A stretch of DNA of 64,000 nucleotides from Venturia oleaginea (taxonomy: Eukaryota; Ascomycota; Dothideomycetes; Venturiales; Venturiaceae). Below are positions 1 through 11,345 of the stretch, one piece after another. The stretch lies in assembly GCA_013176395.1 (NCBI GenBank), contig JABMLP010000027.1:310001-374000 (forward strand), written 5' to 3'. Position 1 is the stretch's first letter, and every line of letters begins with the position of its first letter. The position numbers and the translations under genes are program-made. The notes below the pieces were generated by a model. That model saw nothing but the letters and a program-made list of their open reading frames with translations. It was not told the DNA's origin and searched no databases.

Positions 1-326
1 AACCCTGGTACGAAGATATTTGGAAGACTGTGAGACTGCAGGCTTCCGATTGGACCGCAGAGAAAAGCGAAGGAGCTATCACGATGGATGTCGCAGCGAG
101 GTGCGCAAGGTGTCAGGTTCCGAATGTGGATCCTGACACAGCTGTGAAGCACAAGAAACAACCCTGGAATAAGCTTATGGAGTATCGACGAATCGATGAG
201 GGGATTACTTTTAAGCCTTGTTTTGGAATGCTTTGTGTGCCGAGAGAGGAAGGCGAGATCAGAGTTGGAGATACGTTTGAGATCACTGAGGTTACGGGGG
301 ATCACAAGTACATGCCGGGTATGTGA
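1..326 (+). CDS. MOSC-domain protein, 3' end only
   Basis: The frame is open from the window edge (first full codon at 3) to a TGA at 324-326, so this is the C-terminal part of a longer gene. The residues R-C-x-R-C-Q-V-P-N-V-D-P-D-T, then YRRIDEG, then KPCFGML and a final IRVGD segment, are the signature of the MOSC (molybdenum cofactor sulfurase C-terminal) domain found in mARC/YcbX-type proteins. The conserved Cys in KPCFG is the residue that coordinates molybdenum in mARC enzymes. By family knowledge these proteins bind Moco and reduce N-hydroxylated compounds, often at the mitochondrial outer membrane. The N-terminal beta-barrel is outside the window, so the exact subfamily cannot be assigned. 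Confidence 0.85.
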   Translation, partial: PWYEDIWKTVRLQASDWTAEKSEGAITMDVAARCARCQVPNVDPDTAVKHKKQPWNKLMEYRRIDEGITFKPCFGMLCVPREEGEIRVGDTFEITEVTGDHKYMPGM

Positions 327-667
327 GTAGTTGTAGTAATCTAGACATCGTACATATAGTTCAAGCAATAAAGCCATCGTTGGTCGACTTGAACTGCCAA
401 AGTAAGGCACTCTCGATGCAATCCCCCTCCATGTGATCAACTGAGTACCTATATAGCCAATGCGATTTGTACTATACCAGCAAGGCTGACAATGATCCAC
501 AAAATGCAAGGCACGCTACCAAAGTCACGCCGTAACATCCTTGCAATCGCTACAGACTAGGTAATCTTACCTACATCAACGCAACCAACCTTACCACAAT
601 CTAAAAAGAACAACGACATCAACAACCCTCTTCACCTACACACGCCATTTCAAAAACCCAACCAACA
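327..667. other. Intergenic, presumed promoter of the E2-like gene
   Basis: No coding signal is seen. The last 70 bases before the ATG at 668 are A/C-rich and G-poor, as in many ascomycete 5' leaders. Confidence 0.4.
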
Positions 668-1123
668 ATGACCGACCCCTTCAAAGCTATAAATGAAGAA
701 GTCCGCACCTTCCAAATCGCCCCACCCCAAAACATCTCCGCCCACCCAATTTCCCTCTACGAAAACCCCCACCTCTGGACAGCAACAATAACCGGACCCC
801 CCTCCTCCCCCTACTCCGGCGGGAAATTCACTCTCACCCTCTTCCTCCCAGAAGACTACCCCCACAGCGCGCCCCAAATAAAATTCGAAACAAAAATCTA
901 TCATCCCAATGTTAATAAACAGGGGCGGATTGGGATGGGGACGCGGATGGGGGAGTTGAGCAGTTTTGAGGTTGCCAAGGTGTTGATGGTTGTTTATGAG
1001 GTTTTGATTTTGCCAGAGGTGGAGGATGCGGTTTTTGAGGAGGCGGCGAGGTTGTATGAGGGGGATTTGGAGGGTTTTGAGGAGGTTGCTAGGAGGTGGA
1101 CTAAGGAGTTTGCTAGAGGGTGA
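668..1123 (+). CDS. Ubiquitin-conjugating (E2)-fold protein lacking the active-site cysteine
   Basis: This is a 151-residue single-exon protein with the full UBC fold. It has an N-terminal helix, the ITGPPSSPYSGGKF strand pair, the LFLPEDYP segment, the HPN motif (YHPNVN, about residue 78) and the C-terminal helices ending in RRWTKEFARG. It looks closest to Ubc13/Ubc4-type E2s. In those enzymes the thioester cysteine lies in a G-R/S-I-C-L segment shortly after HPN; here the text reads GRIGMGTR, with Gly in place of Cys and no Cys nearby. It would therefore be catalytically inactive, like a UEV (E2 variant), or be a decaying copy. The tryptophan normally following the active site is also missing. 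The start is the only ATG upstream of the fold and follows an A/C-rich leader. Base composition flips from C-rich to G-rich inside the gene. Confidence 0.85.
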   Translation: MTDPFKAINEEVRTFQIAPPQNISAHPISLYENPHLWTATITGPPSSPYSGGKFTLTLFLPEDYPHSAPQIKFETKIYHPNVNKQGRIGMGTRMGELSSFEVAKVLMVVYEVLILPEVEDAVFEEAARLYEGDLEGFEEVARRWTKEFARG

Positions 1124-1213
1124 GGATTGGGGGTTTTAGTGATGAAGATTGATTCTTGATGTCAGGAGCGCCTATGACAGTAAATTCAGACTTATGGCTC
1201 AGGATTATATTTA

Positions 1214-1839
1214 ACGTATTCCACCACCGAGCCGGCCACTTTTCCTTGGCACGACCAACTCATATTACGCCTCTCCAATTTTATCGCTCTCAACAATAGA
1301 TTCCAAGTCTGTCGTGCTGCTATCTGATTCAGAAGATATGTAAGAGTTCTTCCCTAGGTGATATCTCGCAAAGAAGAGAAGAATATTTAATTGAAAGTAT
1401 CTAAGTACAAGGAAGAAAGTGTAAGTTCAGGAAGGATAGCTTGTATATATAATCCTCCTCTTACAAATAGATCCTTCTAGAATGTATCTTCAAGTAGAAC
1501 ATGACAGCTTGCAAAATAACAAAAGAGGAAAGATCATCATAACTGCAAAGGCAAACTAGTACATAAGAGAACAATTGAAAATCCAGTCATGGATAAGCTA
1601 GGGAGAAGGATTCCATCCCTTAACAAGATATCTCAATATCCTTTTTACACGTTCGCGCATTGTGCCCAGGCTTTGAAATTGGCCAGAGGTATAGGCCTGA
1701 AGAGCGAGATCAGATCTGCCTTCTTCTTGAACGGCTATCGCGTTGCGTTGTTGAGACATTGCGTGTTGAAGAGGATAAGGGCTGTGCCAAGGAAAAGTGG
1801 CCGGCTCGGTGGTGTGGCCGGCTCGGTGGTGGAATACGT
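1214..1839. mobile_element. MITE-like, internally deleted Fot1/pogo element
   Basis: This 626-bp element is flanked by TA duplications (1212-1213 and 1840-1841). It has terminal inverted repeats that start ACGTATTCCACCACCGAG and continue through GCCGGCCAC to GGCAC. Bases 1214 to about 1340 match the C-terminal coding end, and about 1626-1839 the N-terminal coding end (minus strand), of the element at 47141-48174. The middle (about 1341-1625) is unrelated A-rich filler. The right repeat has an extra copy of the GGCCGGCTCGGTGGT block. It has no transposase capacity of its own, so it would have to be moved in trans. Confidence 0.85.
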
Positions 1840-1841
1840 TA

Positions 1842-2559
1842 TAGCAAAGATAATTGTCATTTTCCTCCAAAAGGATCCTGATCGTAAACGATGTTTAGGT
1901 CCTTCAATCTTAGGAGGATAAGCTATATGCAAGACGACCTTACATCTCCATCAAAGGCCCATCCATTGTTTTCCATACCATCACTATTTCTGCATTTCCT
2001 TGATACCACAATTGATCCTAAACATAGATCAAATAACCCCCCAAAAACGCAATTGAAAACGTAGCTACTATTTTCCTCTCCACAAGCAAATGTTATCATA
2101 CTAACAACCCTTTATCTGGACAAATTCTTGACAATGCAGAAAAAGCCCCATGCATATTCACTCTAAAGTCTCAAACGCATAATCGCGTTCCAATCTCGCT
2201 CACGAAAAGAACACCCGTAGCACACTCAATCACACATAGCGGTTTTGACAGAACAATCGAGTAAGACACGTGTACGATGTTATGTAGCAATAATCCTGCG
2301 TTCAGAGACGCCAGTGATTAGGCTTCGTATCTTGATTCTTTGATTGATTTTACTGGTATTTGGAGAGCAGTGCCTGGTAGACCATCCATAGATGCGCATA
2401 GTCGCAATCAGCGGGGCGACTTTCTAATTCGTCAAGATCGAGTAGGCAATTGCCCTATAAATCAAAGGTAACCTTTTAAAATGTACAGGCTGAGCAGATC
2501 TTCATGATTGATCTCTGTACATATCGAACGCGAGAAGCATTTCCAATTCCTCGCTCGGA
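1842..2559. other. Intergenic spacer without recognised genes
   Basis: It lies between the MITE and the 3' end of the UstYa-like gene. Only short unsupported open frames are present and I see no RNA gene or repeat. Confidence 0.4.
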
Positions 2560-3894
2560 TCACCGCCTCAGCTTCTGCTTCATGCCAGATGTTGGATATC
2601 CTGCTTCCGCCGCTCCTTCCAAAGGCGCAATCTGAGAGTTCATGGACATGTTGAAGTGATGGTTGTCCATGTACTCCATAATATGATCCTGGGCATAATG
2701 TTAGCAAGCCTCAAAATCCTGAAGAGGTGGTATTCTAGGCTTACCCAATTCTTACACTCATGAGGGATTCCCCAACCGTCAACGGCGAATCTCCTGCCAT
2801 CCTTCTCTGTCCTTGGCCACTCCATAGCCATGTCTCCACCACAAGCAATAGTCTGCCTTAAATAATCAAAGCAATGATGTAAATGGCTGACGTGATTCTG
2901 CCTCTCAAACATTTCTGTAATGGCCTCTTGTTGTTGGGTATTGTTCTGGGTGATGGCGTCTAGGAACATCCAACTGAAGCGACGAAGTTGGCCGAGGCAG
3001 TGCATCTGGTGGAAGACGGCTACGGAATAGATCATGCCCCATTCTGTTTCTTCTCCGGGTGGGAAGTCATAGTCTTTCCAGTTGTCGATGAAAACGAAGC
3101 CACGGCCGTCCTGCAAAATGTCAGCATGGTGTGCGTTGGAGATGGAGCTACCGTGTCCATGACAGCGCAGCAGCAGCATCAATGCATCATCCTCTCGAGA
3201 CGACTTGTAACTGGCGGATTTTTCTCATTTAGATATCAATACTATTATTTTTCCGGCAGTATAACCTCCAAGGGTTGCCAAGGTGTTATCGCAATCGAAC
3301 TCGGAATGAGAGACTTCACATGCTGCGTGCAGTCACAATGCCTTTCCCGTCCCTGTTACAATAAATTGTGGGAGTATACTTACCGGAAGCAGAGCATCCC
3401 ATGCAGCGTCGGTCTCTGGATTCGGGCGTTCAGAGTATAATTTATTTTCCTCAAATGTCACCTTCGACGTAGGGACTAAGGGGGAGTCAGTATGCACAAT
3501 GCCAGAACGAGAAGTAGGAGAACGTACTGTCCGGCACCGGGGTCTTGATCATCTGTTTGGGCTTGGTCTTGGGCTTGGGCATCTCTTTGGACACCTCCTT
3601 GGCAGGATCCTTGGGCGTGTCCTTCACTTCCTTCATCGTCTTATATGCCGAGGGTCCTTGTAGCGACAGCAGTGCCAGTATCGTCACAGAAAGCAGTCCT
3701 ATCAGAACTTTGAGGTATAGGTTCGTGCGCTTTATCGTTCGCTTGAGCGCAAATATCTCTGCTGCCGTTTGTGCATCGTGGTCCGCCTCCTCGTGGTAAG
3801 CGTTCAATGGTTTCCTCTCCTCCTCTCCCAGACGTGTGTACTCATCGCTCGAGTTCTCTCCACCATCTCTTACTCTATTCAATAAAGAAGCCAT
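2560..3894 (-). CDS. UstYa-family (DUF3328) oxidase
   Basis: Four exons on the minus strand (3894-3528, 3475-3384, 3110-2745, 2688-2560) join in frame to 317 residues. Introns have GT/AG ends, and the last has a GCTAAC branch site. The protein has a cytosolic N-terminus, one membrane segment (about residues 57-77), then the DUF3328 domain. Both HxxHC motifs that define UstYa proteins are present: HQMHCLG, and HLHHCFDYLRQ about 40 residues later, followed by a conserved C-terminal HECKNW. In ustiloxin, phomopsin and cyclochlorotine pathways such proteins catalyse oxidative cyclisation, hydroxylation or chlorination of peptides. The divergent gene at 5241 encodes a secreted repeat protein, which makes a peptide substrate conceivable. 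No second UstY gene, tyrosinase or peptidase is seen nearby, so its product is unknown. Confidence 0.88.
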
Positions 3895-5240
3895 AGTCGG
3901 AGTGAAAATGGAGAACTTGAAATGTTAAGAAACTTGTAGACGAATTGGAGACAGCATACTAACGTATGGCTACGTCGTCCAAACTTGCCAAACGAGAATC
4001 GTGTGAAAGTCACGGGAAGTGGATTTGACCCGTCTAGAATACATTGATTGGGTCTACACAGCATGGCTTCCAGAAGGTCTTGTTTCTTGGAAGCAGGGCA
4101 ATGAAGCGATTGACGTCTCAGCATGGAGAACCCTACCATGTCTGGCCTTGACTTGCATGGTGGAGAGAACAGGTACTATATATGTAGCAGTGGATGCTAT
4201 GGCTCCAGGGTGGGTGTAGATGAGCTCAATTAACGTGAGAGACTCTTCATCAATAGATAGATGAGATGGTGTCGAGTCGCCATAAAGGGCGGTATGGTAC
4301 GATGAATACGTTGCAGATCTATTTGGGTTTCAGACAAACCCCGATCAAGAACGGAGGCTGAAAACCGCGCGGGAAAGAAGAAAGCGGATGCTAGGATGCT
4401 GCAGAAAGGGGGTTCTCCTTAATGGCGCGTGTTATCTCTTCTCTGACCACCTTTTCCATCAACAACTCCACGCCTTGATATGTCCACGCAATTTCCTGTT
4501 ATACGAAAAAATCACCGGTATTCCGAAGTCAAGCCCTGGGGCCTCGGTCACCTACATCCGAGCCGTGGAGACCGAAGCACTCACGGCTATGATTCGGTCA
4601 TTTGTTGTTCTATTGCTCATCTCATCGGGCGAGTTGCGAAATTTCCGGGTTGTTAACAATTCTCCGCACTCCCGAAGGATATGCACACAATCGTTATCAA
4701 TCGTTCCCCCACCTAAAACACTATCCTTTCCTCGCCTTGTGATCACCGCGGGAAGCATGGTTTGTGGAGCTTCACAGAATGGTACCAGGTATATATAGAT
4801 CAATTGGCAAATCAGAGCTCTGGGATTCTTTGTGTGGCCTAACATACTATGGTCTGGAGGGTATTACATATTAGGACGCGGATCATCTACAATGACCTCG
4901 GGACCTCCGATTTTCGTAGATTCTGTTGTTTTTAATATGTTTTTAGGACCTGGTATGTGATCTGCATCCTAACATGAAAAATCCTCCAGTAAATAGCAGC
5001 AAAAAATTTCCGCTCCGTTACATCCCTCCAGCACTTCTGATTCCTAGTCGAACGTCAAGCAATTGTCACAAGGTAACTCGCTCGATGTCCGAGAAGCGCC
5101 GTAAGTCATCTCTCGCATTACTGCTGCGTCTCAATGCTTTTGGTATAAAGGTATTCTCCCATACCAAAGATTTTAGTATCACCATCAACCCTTAAGCAAT
5201 CCTACAATCCTTAGAATCACTCCTTCCGCATTCATTCATT
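3895..5240. promoter_or_regulatory. Divergent intergenic region between the UstYa-like and repeat-protein genes
   Basis: This 1.35-kb stretch separates the two divergently transcribed starts and must carry both promoters. A TATATA run occurs near 4792-4798. Open frames inside it lack family features, and I do not call a gene. Confidence 0.35.
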
Positions 5241-5833
5241 ATGGTTTCCCAAACTCTCATCCTCTCACGCTTTGCAGTCGGTGCGTTTGCTCGCCCAGCA
5301 GAGCAGTCAGTCTAGGACGAACCCAAGCCAAAGGGAATCGGCGGACTCTCCAAGTCTGCTGGCGTAAGCTCACCCGTACAAACTCTCTTCGTCACGGCTA
5401 ATGTTGATAACAGGGTAAGCCTGGCCAGCCTGACTTGGCCGCAATTCTTGGAGGTCTGAAGGGTGCTGGTGGTGCAGGTGGCCAGCCTGACTTCGCCGCA
5501 CTTCTCGGAGGTTTGAAGGGAGCAGGAGGCGCTCCAGGAGGCGCCAAGCCAGACCTTGCCTCTATCTTGGGTGGTTTGAAGGGAGCCGGAGGAGCCCCAG
5601 GAAGTGGCCAACCTGACTTTGCTGCCATCCTCAGTGGACTAAAGGGTGCTGGTGGAGCCCCAGGTGGCCAGCCTGATTTCGCTTCCATCCTCGGTGGACT
5701 CAAGGGTGCTGGTGGATTGAAGGGCGCTGGAGGTGTTCCTGCTAAGCGTATGTACATCTCCTCACCGATTCTTTTATATGTAGTTGCTAACTCGACACTT
5801 ATAGCTGCGGGCCAGCCCCCCATGAAGAACTAG
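5241..5833 (+). pseudogene. Small secreted protein with five Gly/Pro-rich internal repeats, early stop codon
   Basis: Three exons (5241-5363, 5414-5747, 5805-5833) join in frame to 162 codons. Splice sites are good (GTAAGC/CAG; GTATGT, TTGCTAAC branch, TAG). The first 17 residues (MVSQTLILSRFAVGAFA) look like a secretion signal. Exon 2 encodes five units of about 20-22 residues of the pattern PD[LF]A[AS][IL]L-x-GLKGAGG with AP/GG linkers, so the DNA repeats with a period of about 60-66 bp. Codon 25 is TAG (5313-5315), directly after the signal sequence. An intron removing it would be only 35 nt and would break the frame, so the stop looks real; CAG to TAG would explain it. No Kex2 (KR) sites separate the repeats. 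The function is unknown: structural wall protein, effector or peptide precursor are all possible. Confidence 0.65.
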
Positions 5834-7356
5834 ATGTCACGGGTGATACAATGTCAATACAATAGCGTCTATAATTCAGAATTTATCTTTCACCGTTGAA
5901 TGGAGCTTTTGGTCCTAAGTACAGCCCACCAAGAACTGTGAGACGCTCGTGAAATGTCCAATAACTTCATTCTTGGCAAACTGCCCCACCTCGAGGCCAC
6001 CGAATTGCTTCCCTTGCTATATACTCTGTGAGCTTTGTTGACATTTTCAGTCAGGAATAAAACTAGTCATCTCCTGGCTTACTTGAAATCGTGAACCCTT
6101 GTGAATTAGCCAGTATCGTTCCATTCGGCTGTTAAGACTTCTTCTGCGTATACCAAACCTCGAGTCGGTCGGAGAGATTGTTCGCTTCTGATCTCGCCCC
6201 ACAAGACTGTTTGTGGTACTGTATTCAAGGGATGTTTTATTGTTTCTTGGCTCGATCCCTAGGACGGGTACAGTAATACTAGCTTCAAGTCATCCATACG
6301 CATACGCTGCAGTACGGATTCCATGATCATCGTAGAACCCATTTCGTTTGGGCAATGGAATATAATACGTCTCCCATACCTTGAACAGTTCGTTATTTTG
6401 TCCCATTTTAGCGTTGCACGAGTGGGGCCGCTCATAAGCACGTCTATCATGCTTTGGACCGGACTCCGATGGCTCCGAAAGCGAAAAGCATCTGGGGGAT
6501 CATGGATGTCTGCATCGATGGTACGCACCTGTACTGCATCCCGGATAAGGTCAAGTATTCCAGGGAAACAGTAAATCTATCACGGTGAATCCGACTCTCG
6601 CATGTATCGAGCGGGCTGCGCTTGAGTAATCTTTACCGAATTCCCTGGGAACTAGGCAGGATCCTTAGCAGACCTAACTCAAGCAGTTACCCGATTGGGA
6701 TATGTATGATAGGCGTGAGATATGATTGGTTGGATAGTCTGTCCGTCTTTTACCAGCGCGCCCCAGGTGGGTTTCAACAACGAATGAAAATAGGCCTTCT
6801 AGTGTGGGTGATTCACCAATCAGGGACATGGAATTTCGAGATTTACATGTCGATCAGCTTACCAACCAATAGATACCAATCAAACTCGTTGAAACCGTCG
6901 CTGGGCGCGCTGGTACGCTTCAAGAACTGGTATCGCAGGTCCAATCGATACAGTTGATGATGGCGAGTCCAGACATGGTCGATGACATAGCATCCGAGAG
7001 GCTCGGCTCTCGGGCGCTTGCCCCAAAGCGGAATGTGAGCGACAGATTCGGTCATGATCTCCTCATGGCCGTTGGCGCGCAGAAGCCTTAACCCCAGGAA
7101 CAAACTCCTTCAGACCTGGATTCCCTGCCACTATTTCGCTGTCATGCTCTATCGTGTGCTATGGTACTCCTTCTGAGGTGATTATATCCCAGCCGCCAAC
7201 AATTTGCGCACCTTCCGTGGGTATACTCGCGCCTGCACCTGCACATGATCCTGCTGCTCCCAGCAATTGCGGATATCCAGCGCGTTCCGAAGAAGTCGGC
7301 GCGTTCTATATAACCACGGGTTGATTTAATTCTCTTCCACGGCCCCTCTCGGCGCA
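5834..7356. other. Intergenic region with degenerate repeat DNA
   Basis: No intact gene is seen. The segment 6396-6436 is shared, with few changes, with 59656-59696, which suggests remnants of a dispersed element. Minus-strand frames at 6843-7103 and 7142-7357 look like gene or transposon relics, but I cannot name them. Confidence 0.4.
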
Positions 7357-10300
7357 ATGATCGAGCCTAACGTCAACGGTAACCCCTTGCGTGTGTCGGT
7401 TTCGCCGACCTACGATGCGCCTCTCACCCAGCTCCCGCAACCCCTTCACAAAGCGACGAGAGACACACCGACTGGGCACTACGAGAGATCTCCTTCCGTG
7501 GGAGTCACCACTTTCGATAGTACATCTTCCACGGTTGTTCCACCCTCACCGCCCCTATCTTCTCCATTTACGTCTCTCAATCATGGCTCAAACACTCCCG
7601 AACAAAATCCACGACCTGCCCTTCCCCCCACAGCAGAGACTGAGGCAGTCAAGCCTGCTCCTAAGCATTCACGACCATTGAAGAGAGGTCTTACGAGCGG
7701 ACGGCCCAATGCCAGCTTCAGGCTTCCTAGCTTTAAGCATGGCTCACCTGAGCAGCACGAATCGGATACATCCAGCAGTTCTTCGGAAGATGAATGGCAA
7801 TCAGATGCGCGGAAGCGGAAGAAAAAGGAGGACCAGGCTGCGAAAGAGATAGAGCGTAGGAGAAGGAAGCAAAGGAAAGGATCGGCTGAGCCTTCTTCGA
7901 AATTCAACATCGGGAACGACCAATTCCATACAGAGGGCAGAGTCTCCAAGCGAGACGGTAGACTCAATATTTCAGTTAATGAGACATCGAATAAGGGTTA
8001 TTTGGCAAAGGCTCTCGGTACCGGACTGAGGCGTCACTTCACTACTGCTGCTAAAGCTGAACCCAAGGATGCACTAGACGCAGACAGTGCCAGTGTTTTG
8101 GCCGACGATATGATAGAGAATGCGTGGAATAGGCCGAAACTGAATATTGTGGTTATGGTTATCGGGTCACGAGGAGACATTCAGCCATTCTTGAAGATTG
8201 GTAAGGTCTTGAAGAATGATTACGGCCATCGTGTACGAATTGCCACGCACCCTGCCTTCAAAGATTTCGTCGAGAAAGATTCTGGTTTAGAATTCTTTTC
8301 AGTCGGAGGTGAGCAAAAAGCGTTCCCACCGCGGTCTATGCTGACTTGTACAAGGTGACCCGTCGGAACTCATGAGCTTCATGGTGAAGAATCCTGGCTT
8401 AATTCCATCTCTGGATACCGTGAAAGCCGGCGAAATTGGCAAGCGACGTAGCTCAATGTTCGAGATGTTCCAAGGTATGTGGCGAGCCTGTATCAACGCC
8501 ACCGACAACGAGTCGGATAAAGAGAACATGAAGATGATGGGCGATAAACATCCTTTTGTTGCCGATTGCATCATCGCCAACCCGCCCTCTTTCGCTCATG
8601 TTCATATAGCCGAGCGACTAGGTATCCCACTTCACATGATGTTTACGTTTCCGTATACGCCAACTGCACAATTCTCTCACCCACTTGCGAATATCAAGCA
8701 GAGCAATGTCGATAGAAGTTACACCAATTTCATGTCTTATCCACTCGTAGAACTTATGGTGTGGCAAGGCTTGGGCGATCTAGTAAACAAATTCAGGGTC
8801 AGGTCTCTTGGTCTCGAGCCGGTCTCTACTTTGTGGGCTCCCGGTACGTTGCTATCCCACAACGCATTTACATGATGTCCCCTAAATGCTGACCAATCAT
8901 CCTTGCCCATTTATACAAATGCGATGTTACTTGCGTCCGCGTTCCTTAGAACGCCACCAATGCTGACCAACTTGTTTACGTCTAGGACAATTGTATCGCT
9001 TTCACGTGCCATACTCATACCTTTGGTCCCCAGCTTTCGTGCCTAAGCCGCCAGATTGGGGTCCTGAGATTGACATTGCTGGATTCGTCTTTCTCGACCT
9101 TGCATCGTCGTTCAAACCACCGGAAGAGCTGGCGAATTTTCTCAAAGACGGACCGGCTCCAGTTTACATTGGCTTTGGATCAATCGTCGTTGACGATCCT
9201 AACAGATTTACCCAACTTATCTTTGAAGCTGCCAGACTTGCCGGTGTGAGGGCGCTTGTGTCAAAGGGCTGGGGTGGATTTGGAGGAGGTGAGATTGAGA
9301 TACCTGACAACATCTTCATGCTTGAAAATACACCGCACGACTGGCTTTTTCCGCAGGTAGCGGCCGCGGTCCACCATGGCGGTGCTGGCACAACGGCTAT
9401 CGGACTGAAATGCGCAGTTCCAACCATGATCGTGCCCTTCTTCGGCGATCAACCATTCTGGGGAGAGATGGTCTCGAAAGCTAGAGCCGGTGCCTTCGAA
9501 TGCATACCTTACAAGAAACTTACAGCGGAGAAGCTGGCTGAAGGTATCAAACAGTGCTTGACTGATGAAGCGAAAACCAATGTCACGAAGATCGCGGAAA
9601 GTATAGCAAGAGAGGGAGATGGCGCAGCGAACGCGGTGCGATCATTCCACAGACACTTGCCACTCATGGGCGAGCGCACCATGAAGTGCTCTATTCTTGC
9701 CAACAGAGTGGCCGTTTGGGAGGTCAAAGGCACCAACCTAAGACTATCCGCTCTCGCGGCCGACATACTGGTTGAGCAAAAGAAATTGAGATGGAGAGAT
9801 CTTCGCCTGGCCCGTCACTTGGATTGGAATGATTTCAACGGCGCTGGCGAGCCACTCACTGGACTCGGCGGCGCAGTAGTCGGTACGATTGGAGACGCTG
9901 GGAAGGGTATGGCAAGCATTCCTGTCAACATGGTGAAATCAGTCAAACATCGGAAACGCCATAAAGAGAAGAAGAAGGAATGGGCCAAACGACTGAGTGA
10001 AGATCAAGACCGGACGAAGACCGAGGAGTACCCCGCAAATCTGTCGGTTACTGAAGTTAGCAAGTCGGAGAGACAAGGCGCGGAGCCTGCCCAGCCTGGA
10101 CACCTGCAGCGACAAGGAACGGATCTTTCTGCTTTGTCGGCGGATCCTTCTGATAATTTGGTTGAGGAATTGGCGGAGGAAGCGGGACGAGGATTTGCGC
10201 AGACTGGGTGAGCTTCCACCCTGAAGAAAAAACGATTAAAATTTGTCTTTGTCACGACGTTAGGACGTACTTTCTATTTCGGGCTACGCTAATCTCCTGT

Positions 10301-11345
10301 GTAGTGGCGCTATCGTCAAGGCTCCCATGGATTTGTCTCTCGCTGTAGCTCAAGGCTTTCACAATGCGCCTCGGCTCTATGGAGACCAAACTGTACGCCG
10401 TCCTGTACGCATCACTGGCATTCATTCTGGCCTCGTAGCCAGCCGCAACGAGTTTTTCTACGGCGTCTATGATGGCTTTACAGGTGTAGTTACGCAGCCC
10501 TATCATGGAGCGAAAGAGCGTGGGCTGCTTGGATTTATTGATGGAGTTGGCATGGGTTTCGGTAGGAACGCTCTCGCCGAATGGATAATGCTCACACTTA
10601 CTTTGCATCAGGTGGCTTGGTTCTCAAAAACATTGCTGCGATATTGGGCCCTTTTGCCTTCACTGCCAAGGGCTTACATAAGGAAATCATCAAGCACAGG
10701 CAGCCCACGGCCTTCATCAGGAAAGCTCGCATCATCCAAGGAGGTAAAGAGTTGCGTGCTCTTAAGGTAGCTTCAAACAGCAAGGAGGGCAAAAACAGTT
10801 CCCTCGAGCTTGGTGAGGTCTCCGTCTATGCTCCTCGTAAGGGTGAGAATCTGAAGAACGTGGAAGAGAAGGTCGAGGATGGGTGGAAGATAGTTCTTGA
10901 GGTTCTCGAAGCAGCGGATTCAATGTCGCAGGAAGGAATGCTCAGCCTTAGAGGTAAGATGCATTTGCACAGAGAGAGGTCAAAATGGCGCGAAGCCGGA
11001 GCGCTGGATTCGGTTGCCATGGCCGAACGGGCTTTGCAGGCGCACAAGGATGGTAAAGACGTTCGACACGTTTTGAAGAGACACAAGGAGGTTGCGAAGA
11101 AGACATTGGAGAAAAGAGCTACAGATGAGAAGGGAAAGGTGAATCAGGCGAACGACGTTGGTGCTGATCTCCAGCCCGGATACGATGGCCCTAATCAGAA
11201 AGCAACGGCTGACGACAACGGAGTGACAAAGACTCGAAAAGGAGACGACGTGAATGGGAAGGCCGGGCGTCCCGAGAACAATAAGGGTACAACAGCTGTT
11301 GCTGATTTCGCCGAACTGCAGAAAGTGCCTTCGGGCCAGGAATGA
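7357..11345 (+). CDS. Sterol 3-beta-glucosyltransferase-like UDP-glycosyltransferase
   Basis: Five exons (7357-8308, 8355-8843, 8986-10207, 10305-10561, 10612-11345) give 1217 residues, far longer than plain UGTs. Residues 1-260 are Ser/Pro- and Lys-rich and probably disordered. The GT28-type N-terminal domain begins at IVVMVIGSRGDIQPFLKIG. The C-terminal UDP-sugar site is VHHGGAGTTAIGLKCAVPTM followed by PFFGDQPFWG, which holds the donor-binding His/Gly and Asp/Gln residues. By family this transfers glucose from UDP-glucose to the sterol 3-hydroxyl at membranes. The GRAM and PH modules of yeast Atg26 are missing, so this is the fungal UGT branch without them. A roughly 500-residue tail is basic and helical, with a conserved block rich in Gly and Tyr (the FFYGVYDGFTGVVTQPYHGA region). 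The substrate is inferred, not shown. Confidence 0.85.

Noticed and set aside
1598..1921. Short coding frames inside the MITE on both strands
   Set aside because: They are fragments or shadows of the transposase N-terminus, not separate genes.
4388..4845. Open frames between the UstYa-like and repeat-protein genes
   Set aside because: No motif, signal peptide or splice structure; composition is not coding-like.
5435..5833. Reading frame that ends the repeat protein in a KR (Kex2-like) site followed by MYISS
   Set aside because: That part is intron. A GTATGT donor, TTGCTAAC branch site and TAG acceptor join AAG-CCT, so the KR is not in the protein.
6480..6580. Possible nuclease-like motif (MDVCIDGTH) suggesting a Harbinger relic
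   Set aside because: The match is one short motif without neighbouring conserved residues, too weak to name.
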